The notes under the pieces: generated by a model
Databases searched by the model: none
Seen by the model: only the letters and a program-made list of their open reading frames with translations
What the model was told of the DNA's origin: nothing
Shown: positions 22,855-33,854 of the stretch, piece after piece
Position numbering within the stretch: the first letter of the stretch is position 1
How the letters are laid out: every line of letters begins with the position of its first letter
NCBI GenBank assembly: GCA_003971905.1
Contig: RSEE01000115.1
Coordinates: 124,001-188,000, forward strand
Length of the DNA: 64,000 nucleotides
Direction of reading: 5' to 3'
Source of the DNA: Moniliella sp. 'wahieum'
Taxonomy: Eukaryota; Basidiomycota; Moniliellomycetes; Moniliellales; Moniliellaceae
Translations under genes and position numbers: made by a program

Positions 22855-24447
22855 ATCGCACAATCGCTCCGTCGCTCCGTTGCTCCATCACCATTGTACA
22901 CTATTAGTGCCCCTAGGGCGCATTTTCTTGATTCACACCACCGCGAAGCGAGGAACGAATGCATTCTGTGCTGCTTTTCTTTCTTCCGTACCTCATCCAT
23001 TCAATCATCTGCTGCTGCACCCCCTAACAGAGATTCAAAGGATAGAACCAATCCCGCACCGCTGGTGGCAGTATAGAAGCTGGATGCGATGGTGACTTGA
23101 AAACGAAAGATGAGATGAGACTGTTGTCCAGCCTGCTCCACCCAGCAGAGACACGAAGAAAGAATGCTGGGCTGGAGTCACTACTATAGTCACTAGTCAT
23201 GTCTCATGATTCATGAGCCGCGGACAAGGCCGGGGTCAGAGTGGTCTCGGTCAAAAGCTCTCAATATATCCAGACTCGCAGTCCGCAGTCCGCAGTCCGC
23301 AGTCCGCAGTCCTCTCTCGGGAACGGAGGACCAAGCTTCAAGTCAGCGCGGCCTTCCTAACAGAGAGAGGCGATTGTTGGCCTTTGGACCTCGCGGTCTA
23401 CTACTTGCTAACGCCGATGTTTTCCAGCTGCGCCTTCGGGCCCCGACCACCGAAAGCCAATTTACAGCTTGGAGGGTGTGCAACAGAAGCACGGATGGGT
23501 GAGAAATCGGTGCCTGTCCGAGCAAGTCTGAGATCTGACGTCGGACAATTGTGAGGTATTGAATATTGAGGTTCGACGGTCGACCCTGTCCAACCGCTGA
23601 TCTCCTACTGCCTCGGACTTACGGGGATGTCCGCGGAAATCCGGGCCGCCAGTCACGACTTAGTCATGTCGGTGGAGAGGCGGCCTTCGCGGACAGGGCA
23701 AACCCCACAACCGCCTGAGCCCCCGCTTATCAGCGCTCAGCCTCATGCCGCAGCAGGTGCACGGACCTCGTCGCTTGTGTTTCCTCTTTTTCCCTTTCCC
23801 TTTCCATGTGCTCTTCGTGCTCAGGATGTGGCAATCTGACCGCCCCTGGAGCCAGCTCTTGTCTGACTCCAGCGATCTGATGCTGTGTGACCATCTGTGA
23901 CTCACGGGGTCACAAATCATTTTGTAATCAGATCCCCTCGACATGAGCGAGCGAATCGGAAACGCGAGCACACAGGAGCACAAGAAGACACAGGCGCAAG
24001 CGCTATTCGCGCAAGACAGCGGCCTCCGGCCGAAGACTGAGTACAGTCGCAGAGAAGGCCGGTCTGGGACAGTCGCTCTCCTCTCCACGCATCCCACCCA
24101 GAGCTGAGCCACACGCGCACAAGCCTCGGAGAGACAAGGACAGGACCAGTGCACGGCCCATCCTCTCTTGCCTGTGCAACGCTGAAGAGACACGTTGCTT
24201 CGTAGCATCGAGAGTTGCTAGTTGCTGCCGTGCTTCCCCCGTGTCACATGTCAGGACCCACTGTACCAGCGAGTATCCCCTCTCCGCAGTGAAACGGGAT
24301 TCTCAGGGTGTTTCCATCCCCATCTCTGGCTAGTAGGCTACATATATAGACGTTTTCCTGCTGCGTCTCTCCTCCTTCTGCTCTCCTCGTCATCTTCCCA
24401 CCCGCGTCCGTCTGACTCTCATCTCTGCCTCATATCCGCTGTCGACC
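22855..24447. other. Intergenic region with short tandem repeats
   Basis: No supported gene. Four CGCAGTC units occur at about 23278–23310. A TATATA-like element (ACATATATAGACG) at about 24341–24353 lies some 100 bp upstream of the ATG at 24448 and is followed by a long CT-rich leader, which suits a fungal promoter. Confidence 0.5.
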
Positions 24448-24895
24448 ATGTCGCTCGCCCAGACGCCGTTTCGCCTACTCAAAGACAGCCGCCTTCTCTT
24501 GTCTCCACCAGTCGCCACCACTATCGCTTCATCGGCGATGCCACTCAGGGGTTGCCGCGCCTTGTCGTCGTTGCATTCTTCGCCGCCTGCTTTAAGCACC
24601 CAGCCACGACCTGACACGAGGCGGGTAATGTCATTCTCGCCGGTGCGGCCCTGAGTAACGCCGACGATTATTATGAGCAGCGCCTACAGCAGTGGCTGAA
24701 GCGTTGGGCAAACGTATTGGATGAAACCACTGTCCGAGCCCTGCTGGCGACTTCCAAGCGTCCTTGACATTGGGCAATATTGCTCGTTCCGAAGCCTTCC
24801 ACAACCATTTTCTCTTGGCTGACGAAGCTGCATCATGCCCCGATCACATCACCACGCCTCAGGATTTCGCCCGGTTCATGTCGTTCTTGGTGTAG
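24448..24895 (+). CDS. Small uncharacterised protein or lost N-terminal exon of the downstream gene
   Basis: An ATG at 24448 follows a TATA-like element and a pyrimidine-rich leader, and begins MSLAQTPFRLLKDSRLLL. In shifted frames the sequence stays protein-like: NADDYYEQRLQQWLKRWANV, LDETTVRALLAT, LTLGNIARSEAFHNHFLLAD and TTPQDFARFMSFLV, ending at TAG 24893–24895. Two single-base breaks (about 24625 and 24745) would make this one helical protein of about 145 residues. I do not recognise it. It could be a separate mitochondrial-type small protein, or read on into the O-methyltransferase that starts immediately after. Confidence 0.4.
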
Positions 24896-25642
24896 ACATT
24901 ACCCGCTCTCATGGCATCTTTCCCATGGGCGTGTCCCTATCGATGGGAAAGTTTCCCAGACCCAAGTACGCCTCATGGGCGCACGCCGGGTCTTAGAACT
25001 CGGCACTCTGGGCGGATTCTCTACGTTGTGGCTCGCCTCGGGCGTAACTGCACAACCTCTTGGTGCGGGCAATGGTGCTCGCTCCAACGGAGCAGCCAAG
25101 GTGGTCACTCTGGAGCTCGACCCGGCGCACGCCAAAGTGGCCCAGGCCAACTTTGACTTGGCTGCCCGTTTGGGCGTTGCGCTGCCCCCATTGATGTACG
25201 TGGGACCGGCACTGGATACGCTGCGTGCCATGCCCACCCCAGCCACACCGGACGAGGCGTTTGATCTGATTTTCATTGATGCCGACAAGGAATCGTACCC
25301 TGAGTACTACGAAGAAGCCAAACGCCTCTCTCGTTCAGGCGCTGTACTGGTACGTTCATACTGTCATGTCCCATCTTCCCCTTTGTGTGCAGATGTGGGT
25401 TTTGGGTGAAGAGAAGCTGACAGTTGGTGGAATGGGGGTTGTATCTCTACTTTCTCTGCCTTCTAGATCTTTGACAACATGAGTTTTGGTGGAAAAGTGG
25501 GCGACCCGGCCGTGCCAGACTCGGAATGTGGTGGACAGCGTGGCGTCTCAAACTTGCTGAGAAAGACGGTCTGGATGCCTATTCCATCCACACTGCCAAC
25601 CCCAAGTCGGGCTTTGATGCGTTCACGACGGTGGTGCTCTGA
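24896..25642 (+). CDS. SAM-dependent O-methyltransferase, family 3 (CCoAOMT-like)
   Basis: Transfers a methyl group from S-adenosylmethionine to a small-molecule hydroxyl; the substrate is unknown. The start is not resolved, since the first recognisable residues are RSHGIFPMGVSLSMGKFP, matching the family's pre-Rossmann segment. After a one-base slip near 24960 comes MGARRVLELGTLGGFSTLWL (SAM motif I). Then VVTLELDPAHAKVAQANFDL (acidic motif), FDLIFIDADKESYPEYYEEA (metal/catalytic Asp) and LSRSGAVL. A 117-bp intron (25350–25466) leads to IFDNMSFGGKVGDPAVPDSE. After another slip near 25545 the C-terminus is KDGLDAYSIHTANPKSGFDA, ending TTVVL with TGA at 25640–25642. The domain is complete from motif I to the end; roughly the first 40 residues are missing or unrecognised. 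Confidence 0.8.
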
Positions 25643-26136
25643 GCGTGGGCGACGTGCTGTGGTATGGTACGCTTCATGAAGCTGCCGAACTTTCGACTAA
25701 ATCATGGAACCAAACCATGTATTCCATTTCGCGACTCTTTTCACAAAAAAGGCACCGCCTCAATGAGTTCTTAGCGCGTATAGGTCTTGATGAGAGTGTT
25801 TGGGTTCTGACAGTCATCCCAATATTGCATCAGGACGCAGTGGACCACCTACTTTGGGAGGTGCAATGGGGGTCTGTATCCGCACGGCCTGATCTCCTTT
25901 TCGCCACCGTCTTCCATCTTCGCTTCTGTCTTCGCTTCGCCGTTGCTGTTTTCCCTTGTGTGGCGTCCATATTGCTTGGCCGCTGTACAACAGATTGTAG
26001 GGAGCGCACGCAATCCTAACCTCTACGCCGACGCGATGAGGTCAGCTGAAATGTTCAGTGCATCCATGTTCACATCTGCCCTGTCGTCCTGCCGACCCAA
26101 AGTGCACTCCTCCCTCCAACTCCTCCTGGCTGCATC
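25643..26136. other. Intergenic, 3' flank of the methyltransferase and 5' flank of RTF2
   Basis: Open frames exist but none resembles a protein family. I see no repeat or clear promoter element beyond a pyrimidine-rich stretch at 26090–26135 just before the RTF2 start. Confidence 0.45.
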
Positions 26137-26939
26137 ATGGTACGCTACCCCCCCGCCCCCGGCTCCTCGCAAAACTGACATCCACTGCCCCGCAATCTAA
26201 GGGAAACGATGGCGGATCGATTGCGCGGCGAGACGACCTGGTCAAACTGCGTTCCTCGGCGCCCGACGGGGCGGCGGACAAGCACGCGTCGTTGGCGCGG
26301 CAACGCTGGGCCGTCTGGGGCTGAGCAAGGAGCCGCTGCACCCCCCTGTGGTTGCTGACGAGCTGGGGGAATGGTTCAATCTGGATGCGCTGCTTGCCCA
26401 TCTACTCGCCCGAAAGTCGGCCGTACCCGCCCAGGACCACCAACCGGACCCGATCCCGTATGTACGCAGTCGAAAGACGTGACCCAACTCGCGCTCCGGC
26501 GTAACCCAGCCGCCGAGGAGAAGCTTCCTTCGGATCTAGCAGAGGAAGACATTCCTCTCCGTTTGTCTGCCCACTCAGTGGCAAGACTCTCTCAGGGGCA
26601 CAGCGGGTGTATTCTTGGCCTCGTGTGGGTGCTCGTTTGCCGAATCGGCCTTGCGTACCGTCGTGGCCCCGCCCAACAGCCCTTTTCCCACCACAGGGAA
26701 GGTGCCTTGCCCAGATGTTCAAACCCTTCTCCCCGCCACCATCCTGGTTCCGCACCGCCCCCACCGCTCCCCCAACGATTCCATGCCCACTTCTGACGTA
26801 GTCCTCTTCACCTCCCGAGGCAGAGCGGGCAGAGCGGATGGAAGCAATGTACGCGCGTCGAAAGGCAGAGAAAAAGTCCAAACGCAAGCATCGCTCCGAC
26901 GAGGAAGGAGAGACGAAACGTTCAAAGCGAAATCGGTGA
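26137..26939 (+). CDS. RTF2: Replication termination factor 2 (Rtf2)
   Basis: Rtf2 is a nuclear protein that acts at stalled replication forks and in mRNA splicing in fission yeast. Exon 1 is only the ATG (26137–26139). A 62-bp intron (26140–26201, GTACGC…CTAAG) joins it to GNDGGSIARRDDLVKLRSS, the family's N-terminal signature. Next come RQRWAVWG and LSKEPLHPPVVADELGEWFN, then LDALLAHLLARKSAVPAQDH and the IPYVRSRKDV segment. The C2HC2-like second half is split by slips (about 26320, 26475, 26590, 26615) but shows LASCGCSFAESALRTVV and VPCPDV, keeping paired cysteines. The basic C-terminus (EAERAERMEAMYARRKAEKK, then KRSKRNR) ends at TGA 26937–26939. Order and spacing follow S. pombe Rtf2. 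Confidence 0.82.
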
Positions 26940-27562
26940 TCCATGCTCCCCATAATATAAACGACCACGCAATATCCCTCCTTTTCGAGCGCAGCCTTCC
27001 GGCAATTGCGAGCCCACATGGCCTGTCGTTCGCGGTACATACATATGACGTCTGCTTGCTTCTTGTGCATCTCTCCCAGGCCTTTTTCTGCAAGGGACGG
27101 TGGCAGGGGCCAGATCGGTGATAGCGAAGGTTAAAGTTGTGGGCTGAGGAAGCCCGGCGCAGCCGTGGTAACAGAAGACCTGCGCCCATACGCAGCCCTG
27201 TAATAACTACTGGCTGCCAGGAGAGAAAGAAGGGGCGGGAATTGGGCGCGGCAACAGAGATAACTGGGATGGCGGTGAGACAACGAACACCCTAGAATCC
27301 GTATTGTGTTAAGAGTTGGTGTCTCCCCCTGTGCTCTGACGCTCCACTCGATCATGCAGTACCCGTATCCTCAATCGCACAAGCGAGATGAAAGGTGTAT
27401 GTAGGATCTGTTTCGGTGGGTTAACTACCAGTCGGATGGGAATGTCGACTGCGGGATGTGTGGCTCGGATTGGACCAAGGCACGAACAAGGGGCATTTCT
27501 TTGCTCTCAATACCCTAGCCCCAATCCTGTCCTCTCTGCCTCCATCTCACCTCATCGCCACC
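26940..27562. other. Intergenic region
   Basis: No supported gene. Nothing repetitive is apparent. The last 60 bp before the next start are pyrimidine-rich. Confidence 0.4.
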
Positions 27563-28371
27563 ATGCCCACCACCCGTTCTGCTTTGGTCGAAGCAGTGGA
27601 GACGGACGATCGTCGTTCATGGGTTGGCATCACGGGAACCGCGACCGTGTCTGACCTGGAATGGAGCGGCAAGACGCACTGCTCAACGTATGCCAGCTGC
27701 AAGCACGGATCTACCATTTTTTGCATTGGTTTCAGAAGGGGCTGTGCGGCGGCTGACTGCACAAATGCAAACACACTGGACTTCGTCTGTGCCCAAGGCA
27801 GTGTGGGAGGAGACGATTGGGAGCGTGCTACCTGGCAATCGCCGGGTGGAGCTGGATTGGGCCGTATTGTTGGCTGATGTGGAGAAAAACGAACGAGAGC
27901 TGAAAGCGGCACTGGCACAACGACTGGAAGCAGCTGGCCCCAATGGCGTAGTCACGGGTATCGGCGACATCCTTGCTCATTATTGGGACGTGGAGGAGGT
28001 CCACACACTTGCTCAATTGGCTGTTGCAGTCAATTTGACGCAAATGCGCATGGAGCTTGAACGAAAGACCAACCCGGAGCTGGCGCTGTTGTTGGACCAA
28101 ACCGCGGGAGAGGTGCTCAAGGACGAACACGCTGCGCTTTGGACGAACTTGACGGTAACGGAGATCATTGCGAGCATGAGCATGGGGGATCATCTCAATG
28201 TTCAAAGCTCCCTGGATGCTCTTTATGCGGAGACGGATCTGTTAGCGGCGCAAGAGAGCAACAAGTCCCTTTGAAACCGAAAAAGACCAATTGCGAAAGG
28301 TGATCGATCTACGAGGCGTGGCCCAGCAGTGGCAGAACCAGTTCCTGGAAGCCATTCTGCCTTTGTCATAA
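27563..28371 (+). CDS. Helical coiled-coil protein, possibly Nnf1-like kinetochore subunit
   Basis: The start ATG 27563 (in CGCCACCATG context) opens MPTTRSALVEAVETDDRRSW. Adding one G at about 27662 and another at about 27738 links SDLEWERQDALLNVCQLQAR to YHFLHWFQKG and AVRRLTAQMQTHWTSSVPKA. A long helical region follows: LLADVEKNERELKAALAQRL, TLAQLAVAVNLTQMRMELER and LLLDQTAGEVLKDEHAALWT. After a slip near 28270 the C-terminus is QQWQNQFLEAILPLS, TAA 28369–28371. The predicted length is about 265 residues, almost all helix, with no membrane segment. The early pattern (hydrophobic helix, then an ENER-type helix) resembles fungal Nnf1 of the MIND kinetochore complex, but this is weak. The CDS is well supported; the function is not. 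Confidence 0.65.
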
Positions 28372-28766
28372 ACCGTTAGGGCCCCCTTTTCGACCGCCCC
28401 CGCCACCAACGGCCTCTCAACCATTACTTTAAGAGAATACTCCCCTCCCGCCTCTCCCTGCTGCTCCCCATTTTCATCATACTCTTCCCCCCATACAAGC
28501 ATCATTTATATCAACAGCCCTGTAGAGAGAAGGACGACTATAGTGAGCGACAACAGTTGGAAGAGCCACAGGGGGCAACAACACTATTTCTACAAGCAAT
28601 CTGTATATGGGCAATGAAAGGACAAGGAAGTACTAAGTCGGACTTTAGGGGTAAACGGGGGCTGGGCGAGCCAGCGGACTCACGTAGTAATGTGGGCGAA
28701 CATTGTTGGCCAACAGGCCAGGAGAGGTTGTACTCCCTTCCCACAGTCCCAGGAGAAGTGGTGGTG
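28372..28766. other. Intergenic region
   Basis: 3' flank of the coiled-coil gene; nothing else recognised. Confidence 0.4.
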
Positions 28767-29185
28767 TCACGGGCGGGCGCCCCAAAAAAGCCAGCCCGTG
28801 GGGGTTTATATGATACCTATCACGGTAGTTAGCGTTTGGGCTGATTGGTGGGTCCGAGCGGGGCGAGGGACAAGAAGGGGCCTCTCGGCCTATAGCAGAG
28901 GCGGTTGCCAGTGTGGCAAGGCTCGTTAGCACCAGCTTGGGCAGCAGAGTAGCGTGTCTGAAGCCTTCGGTCGGGCTCAGAGATGGTGAGTGGGCAGCGG
29001 AGGACCCACACTGCGGGACAGGAGCTGGACTAAGACCGGGCGCCGCGTAGTTGGACACGGGATCACACTGCGGTTGGAACTGAAGATGAGCTAGACTTCG
29101 CTTGCGAACTGGGTGGTCTAAGGGGCGGAGAGCTGAAGGAGGAAGCTGGAGGAGCAAGTAAGAGGAGGTCGGAGTGGCCTGTACT
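28767..29185 (+). repeat. Dispersed repeat family B, copy 1
   Basis: Begins GTGTCACGGGCGGGCGCC and is homologous to 61224–61600 in the same orientation. Shared blocks include CACGGTAGTT, TTGGGCTG(A/G)TTGGTG, GTGTGGCAAGGCT, CACC(A/G)GCTTGGGC, GTCTGAAGCC and GCCTGTACTG. The copies are diverged by many small indels and code for no recognisable protein. Confidence 0.75.
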
Positions 29186-29724
29186 GGATTGATTAATGGG
29201 CGTGGAGGTTAGGGGGCATCACCAATGAGCCGTGGGGGGAACCACGATAACTCAGATAATGACTAAAAGGGAAACAACGCTGCGGGGCGATGGGGGAGCA
29301 GAGTCGACAAGACCTACTCCAGAAGCTGGACGCTGCCGATGGTCGCCATGTGGTTGAGCACAGCAACCCCCTGAGCCACAATAGGATCTCCGCCATTCCA
29401 TCCACCCCGTGCCTCCGGCTCTCTCACAAACAGTTTCAGGTTAGTCTCCAGCTCCGCACGCTGTGCCCCGCTCCACCCGCAGCATGTGCAAGTGTAGCGT
29501 CATGTCTGGAGCACATCATGGCTTGTACTCGCACCCAGGCCAGGTTTGGAGCGTTGCATCAGAGGTAATGTGACAGCCCATTCACCCGCTCGTGCCATCC
29601 ATCCCCGACACCCACGTCCACAACGAACCTACTGTGGAGGAAGAGGGGATGAGACGAGGCGTGGAAGGAGGGCAGAGCGCACCGATTACCACGTGATGGG
29701 GTCTGGAGCAATCGAAGGATCTGA

Positions 29725-30225
29725 AATGGAGATGGACCCCATGCTGCACGACACGGGAACGCAGGAGGCGCAGAGCACGTATCGGATGGTGGTGCATGAG
29801 AGCACCGCGAGGCCCTTAGAACGCCGAGAAAGAGCTGCTTCGGCTGCTGGAACAAGCAGAATGCGACAAGAATGCCAAGTACTGGCAGGGACGCACTCAA
29901 GAGGTATTTCCCCCCCTTGGTTTGACGACGCGAGGGTACACGTCACCAAGACAGCGAGCAAGATTTACACTTTGGAAGGATTCGAGTGCTAAATTTCAAT
30001 GGAAATGGATCCTCGCTCGATGACTACCACCCTCATCCGTCTCCACACGCTCTACCTCGGGTACGGGACCGGATGGCGAGCACCAGGGGGTTCTGATATT
30101 CTGGCGAACCCCCTGATTCCATAACAGTGAAGATGGCGTTACCAAGTAACTCACGCCAAGATGAACGGGTCGGTTTAGGTGTAGCGTATGATCCCTGTCC
30201 CAGCCTTGAATTCTGTCAACGATAT
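29725..30225 (+). repeat. Dispersed repeat family A, copy 1 (degenerate coding remnant?)
   Basis: Homologous to 45760–46150 (same strand), to the reverse complement of 38733–38990 and to that of 62545–62632. It contains the protein-like segments LLRLLEQAECDKNAKYWQGR (about 29842) and WKDSSAKFQWKWILARSMTT (about 29974), in different frames. A 3' block at about 30124–30220 is conserved in the minus-oriented copies as DERVGL and CPSLEFCQ. Frames are broken in every copy, so it is probably a dead element or gene family. Confidence 0.7.
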
Positions 30226-32485
30226 GAATGCGGTAAGAGTGTAGATATGGCAACACCCAAAATCATCTTGTGTGATTTGAGGTATGATCCTGATCTGTCG
30301 CACATTACTATATTGGTACAGTCAATTGCCAAAGGCCATGCCGCCACTCTTTAGACGAATTGGTTCGGCAGTTGGCCTGACCCAAATGTCAAGTAGGATT
30401 CACAATTAGGGTGTATGTTTTGAAAGAACCGACAGGCTACATGAAAGGAACAGTAGAAACTTAAGGTGGTAGTGCGCAGTCATCTGCTGCTGGGATGCAA
30501 TCCCACCAAATGAAACCCAGGAATATGTCGCGGGAACCGGGGCTGTGCGCGCCATTGAATCATAGCCCGGTTAAGGACAACCAGACAACGACCTCACGTT
30601 TAATATGATTGGAATAAGGATGGAATGCAGCAGTCGTTGATATGAACAGCAATTAATCTGCATGATAATTACACTACCACAAACCCCTGAGATCGGGTAA
30701 CATGGAACTTATACAATCGAGCTCAGCGATGCATGATTGCGAGAGCAAGCTGGAAGGAATGGATGTATTGATCTACAGAACTTCCTTCTGCCTTCCTCGG
30801 AATGATCATTTGCCAGCGTGTGTACCAACTTCGATGGTGCACTACAAGGGAATACAGAGAAACTCAAACATTGTTGAACGATTTGCAAATGCGTCGGTTG
30901 CGTCATGAAAGGGCGCCAGTGGGAGGCGCAGCAAATAACTGAAAGTAGAACTGGCACTGCCGTGAAAGTTAAAATTATTTCTAGTAGTGATAAATGCACG
31001 TATATACAACGAGCACATGAACTCCGCTATTCCAAGGAAAAGAAAAGGCTAGATCCGCCACAAGATACCGAAGGAGAACCATTTTTTAGTAACGTTGTAT
31101 GTGACCGCCGGTCAATGTTCTCAACCCCATGGTATTATGTGCTGATAATGTCACAACGCAAGCGGGATCGCAGGGCAAGCGCCAGAGGTTTGATTGAACG
31201 ACGCCCTTTAAGCGAGAGATAGGTAAACAGGTTCGCTAGGCGAGCCAGCAGGGTCATGATTAATGCACATGGTTTTTGGTCCCAGCGGTGCATCAGGTTG
31301 AATTACCCTATCCCTGGCCTATGGACAGTCCTGCCCTTTCCTTATCCGGTGCATCTTTCCCTGTCGCTTCTTTCTTTGCTCTACTGAATTCGCACCTGAT
31401 CTCTTGCCTCTTCTTATATGGGGGGGATACCGTTCATTCCTTGTCCCATTACAGTTTCAGGTCCACAACTGTAGCCATCGTTCCTCGTCCATCACTTTTC
31501 CTTCCGCCTCCTCCATGTTGGGGCTGGGTGTGAATATAGCCCATGGACCATCCTGCAGCACGGGCGGAGCTGCACATGCTATTAGCTCTGAATTGCAAAT
31601 GACCTTTCTGGTATATATATTGTGGGATGCCTCAATCAGTTTTCGGCCCAATTGCCTGCGTTTAAGATACTATTGACATGATCGCTTGTTCCACTCTTTC
31701 ATCTGCCTACTTGAGTGCTGATGCCACCACACTCCTCGCCTGCACCCGTCTTTTGCCTATCTCTGTACTAGCCTCAAGATTCTTCAATGCCGTGCCCGAC
31801 CGCTCTTTTTCTCATCCACTGGAGCTTGGGCTACGCTCGACGTGTTGTCGCTTTCATGTTATAGCTTCACGGGTACTTGCTTCTCATCCGCATTTACACC
31901 CCATCCCTCGTTGACAAGCCGTGATTTGATTTTCCGAGGATAGTGACACCCTGTTGGTGTATATCCTGCAGTCCGTGAATACTCGATTCTATTTGTGACT
32001 GTGTGGTATGAGCCAACGCAAATTCACTCCAATTTAGGCCCCTGACGTCGAGTCATAAGATACACATGCTTCCCGTACTCCCAGAGGCAACAGGAGAGGC
32101 GGAGCCGTGTGTGTATGGGCAAAAACATATCATGCCTACTATCATGACATTGTATCGGTGCGGTCGTTGTCATGGTATACGCCAGCTCCAGGAGATGTCT
32201 ATGTGGAATGTCTGCCACGCTTCAGGTCACACTGGTACCAAGCAATTTTGCACTCGTTCCAGGACCCTGGGGACCTGTCATTGCCTCGGACAGTTTTCCC
32301 TTCCTCGTGAGGTCGCATCAGTTTTCTGGATGATGCAGTCTTAGAGCCCTTTCGCAAGAGGGCTCTGGTAATTTAGAATCTAGTTGCCTTGATAACAATA
32401 AGGCGGTGCCGTTAACCAAACCATTTGCAGGGCAGCTGTGGCGGATGAGCATGCACAGCGGATCACGAAAAGACATCATTTATGT
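30226..32485. other. Gene-poor, AT-richer region
   Basis: Base composition drops from the GC-rich genic level. Only short open frames occur and none looks like a known family. I see no tRNA, rRNA or clear promoter. Confidence 0.45.
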
Positions 32486-32755
32486 TTATGATATAAAAAC
32501 CTTCAAAAATGTCAGAGGAGTAATTTGCCGCGGGTGAGGCAATTCTGTCAGCGCGCTGCAGGTCAGTGACGTCGTCGATGTCCCACCCTGAACGTCAGAT
32601 ATGTCCTCGATGTCATCCCCCTGCAGGTCAGTTATGTCGCCGACGTCACCCCCTTGAACGTCAAATATGTCGCCGACGTCACCCCCTTGAACGTCAGAAA
32701 CGTCATTGACGTGCCTATGGGCGACGTATCTGACGAATCTGATCCTCCTATGCAT
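32486..32755 (-). CDS. ORF encoding acidic 11-residue repeats
   Basis: A 33-bp tandem repeat (about 32575–32705) gives on the minus strand DVQGGDVGDIF, DVQGGDVGDIT and DLQGDDIEDIS, followed by a partial DVQGG. The 11-codon period keeps the frame in all units, and substitutions keep the Asp/Gly/Ile pattern. The whole open frame is 89 codons, begins MHRRIRFVRYVAHRH and ends TFLKVFIS. No family is recognised. The plus strand is also open through the array because the unit is a multiple of three, so coding on either strand is unproven. Confidence 0.35.
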   Translation of the reverse strand: MHRRIRFVRYVAHRHVNDVSDVQGGDVGDIFDVQGGDVGDITDLQGDDIEDISDVQGGTSTTSLTCSALTELPHPRQITPLTFLKVFIS

Positions 32756-33534
32756 TTTATACTACTACTCATTCTAGCATCATCGAATGCAGTGCAATCG
32801 TCTTCGAGGGTACTTTTTTGCATTGCGATGGGTCAATATGGAGTTGGGGGCTTGCCATTGAGAGGTCTTTGGAATGTATAGCCGCCAAATCACTCTTCAG
32901 TCTCAGAGTCGTCTGTGTGGTCGTCGTCTTCGCCCTCTGTGCCCTCTGTGCGCCAAAGTGACTGCAGTGCCTTCGTTGTCCCGTGCATCCTCCTCGTCTG
33001 TTATTTATGCCCGGGTTACTGCGATGTGACGGTGGTGGGTGAGTTGTGCACGAGTCGCACGCCAGGCGGTACAAATTTCAGGGTTACCTTGCGGAGAAGA
33101 TGCGTGTCCGCCATGCCCTCGAAATTCTCCCATGCACTCGTCCAGCCCAGTAGATAGTTTGCGGGGCGAGATGAGCGAAAAAGTCAGATGACCGTCTGCT
33201 GGACGACAACGGGGTGGCGACGTACTTATGATCGGACAAAGAGACAGTGAAGATGGCACTGAAAATGTCATTACAGCGCTTGCTGCTGTTCAAGCGCTTT
33301 TGATGAGAACGGGTTATTGTGGCCATATTGCGAGGAGAGCAACGCGGGAAAAGGCGGGGCCAATACGTACCAGGATTCGGATGCGCTCCTTGGCGACAGT
33401 GAACTCTTGGTGAGAGAGGATGCGACAGTAGACTTGAAACTTATGACGCACGAAATCAGCCTGAAAGGCTGCAATTGTGCGCCTTCCGTAGCCTTGATCG
33501 ATACGGTGCATGCTCTCTGGCAACTGGACGCTGT

Positions 33535-33760
33535 GTTATTTTTAGTAGATGGTTTAGGGGTTTGGGTTACGCACCTCATTCAAATAGCTTTTGCTGAGCG
33601 TTATACCAGCCTCTGGATCGTTTAGCCTGCGCAGATGTGATGCAGGCTCTCCGGGATCTGAACGATGTTTTATTTGTTAGTAGATATGGTTTAGCGGTTT
33701 GGCTCAACGCACCTCATCATTCAAATAGCTTGTGCTGAGCGTTGCCCGCCTCTGGATGAT
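33535..33760. repeat. Imperfect direct duplication, unit about 90 bp
   Basis: Two diverged copies at about 33535–33622 and 33668–33758 share TTAGTAGAT, GGTTTAG(G/C)GGTTTGG, GCACCTCAT, TTCAAATAGCTT and TGCTGAGCGTT, then GCCTCTGGAT. No function is apparent. Confidence 0.75.
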
Positions 33761-33854
33761 GTTGGCTATGGCCCTCTTGAAGGTGGATCTAGTGGGGGTG
33801 GCGCCGAGAGTGGTAGGATCTCAGCGACTAGCATACCTATCTTGAGACGAAGCT

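Noticed and set aside
29546-29992. 148-codon plus-strand open frame in repeat family A
   Set aside because: The other copies do not conserve this frame, and conserved segments lie in other frames, so it is unlikely to be a gene as it stands.
30702-30999. Small open frames in the 30.7–31.2 kb region
   Set aside because: Short, in AT-richer DNA, without codon bias, introns or any family resemblance.
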